Assembly (NCBI GenBank): GCA_964454255.1
Contig: CAYVSY010000032.1
Location: 1 to 11,968 of the forward strand
Reading direction: 5' to 3'
DNA from: CAYVSY01 sp964454255
GTDB lineage: Bacteria > Bacillota_I > Bacilli_A > RF39 > UBA660
DNA: 11,968 nt
A program made the position numbers and the translations under genes. The notes under the pieces were generated by a model. It searched no databases. It had not been told where the DNA came from and worked only from the letters and a program-made list of their open reading frames with translations. Of this stretch, positions 11,895 to 11,968 are shown piece by piece (position 1 is the stretch's first letter; every line of letters begins with the position of its first letter).

Positions 11895-11968
11895 ATGGCA
11901 ATGTGGGATCCATGGCGTGGATGTAAAAAGTGTAGTGATGGTTGTAAATATTGTTATATTCATAAAGG
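11895..11968 (+). CDS. Cut-off start of a DUF5131 (Gp37/Gp68)-like cysteine-rich protein
   Basis: Only the first 24 codons are present; the gene runs off the window. The visible part has an N-terminal WDPWRGC followed by CKKCSDGCKYCY (residues 10-21), which resembles the start of the DUF5131 family (phage Gp37/Gp68-related, with a radical-SAM-like cysteine pattern), where W-N-P-W-x-G-C and C-x-x-C-Y are usual. AGGTG at 11886-11890 allows a start at 11895 or at the second ATG, 11901. It lies 7 nt after the DUF362-like stop and is probably in the same operon. Family assignment rests on very little sequence. Confidence 0.65.
   Translation, partial: MAMWDPWRGCKKCSDGCKYCYIHK

Noticed and set aside
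1..11968. CRISPR array, insertion sequence, integrase or attachment site at the tRNA genes
   Set aside because: No spaced direct repeats, no transposase or integrase, and no duplicated tRNA 3' ends were seen in the window.

Overview
The window is very AT-rich and looks like a low-GC member of the Bacillota, close to the uncultured gut Bacilli/RF39-type lineages that border the Mollicutes. TGA is a stop codon here: it ends the 433-residue gene, the second CapA-like gene, smpB and the radical SAM gene, and tryptophan is TGG. This is therefore not the Mycoplasma code. The taxonomic placement is inferred from composition and gene content only.

Region 1 (1-2760, minus strand) is one tight operon of four overlapping genes. 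In transcription order these are a 60-residue helical protein, a 433-residue protein with an HELIH zinc-hydrolase motif, a 92-residue single-span membrane protein with a coiled coil, and a membrane-anchored NodB-type polysaccharide deacetylase with a complete active site. A promoter with flanking inverted repeats lies upstream and an intrinsic terminator lies at 11-40. Only the deacetylase has a recognisable enzymatic role; the set looks like an undescribed envelope-associated unit.

Region 2 (2796-3034, minus strand) carries tRNA-Ala(TGC) and tRNA-Pro(TGG) behind a strong promoter and ahead of a terminator. The tRNA-Ala has C instead of U at position 33. Divergent from them is proS, a prolyl-tRNA synthetase of the archaeal/eukaryotic-like type, so the enzyme sits next to one of its own substrates.

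Region 3 (4550-10758, plus strand) holds secG, rnr, two tandem CapA-like genes, smpB and a PflX-like radical SAM gene, closed by a bidirectional terminator. secG-rnr-smpB is a classic Firmicutes arrangement (protein export, RNase R, trans-translation). The two CapA-like paralogues are inserted between rnr and smpB with overlaps or 1-nt gaps. One is a predicted lipoprotein and the other has an uncleaved-looking anchor with no lipobox cysteine.

Region 4 (10763-11968) has an elongator-type tRNA-Met on the minus strand. Divergent from it are a metallo-beta-lactamase-fold hydrolase, a strikingly short DUF362-like protein that seems to join the N- and C-terminal ends of the family without its middle, and the cut-off start of a DUF5131 (Gp37/Gp68)-like cysteine-rich gene. 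Several promoters share the extended -10 core ATGATATAAT with little -35 sequence. No CRISPR array, insertion sequence, integrase or phage structural gene was seen.
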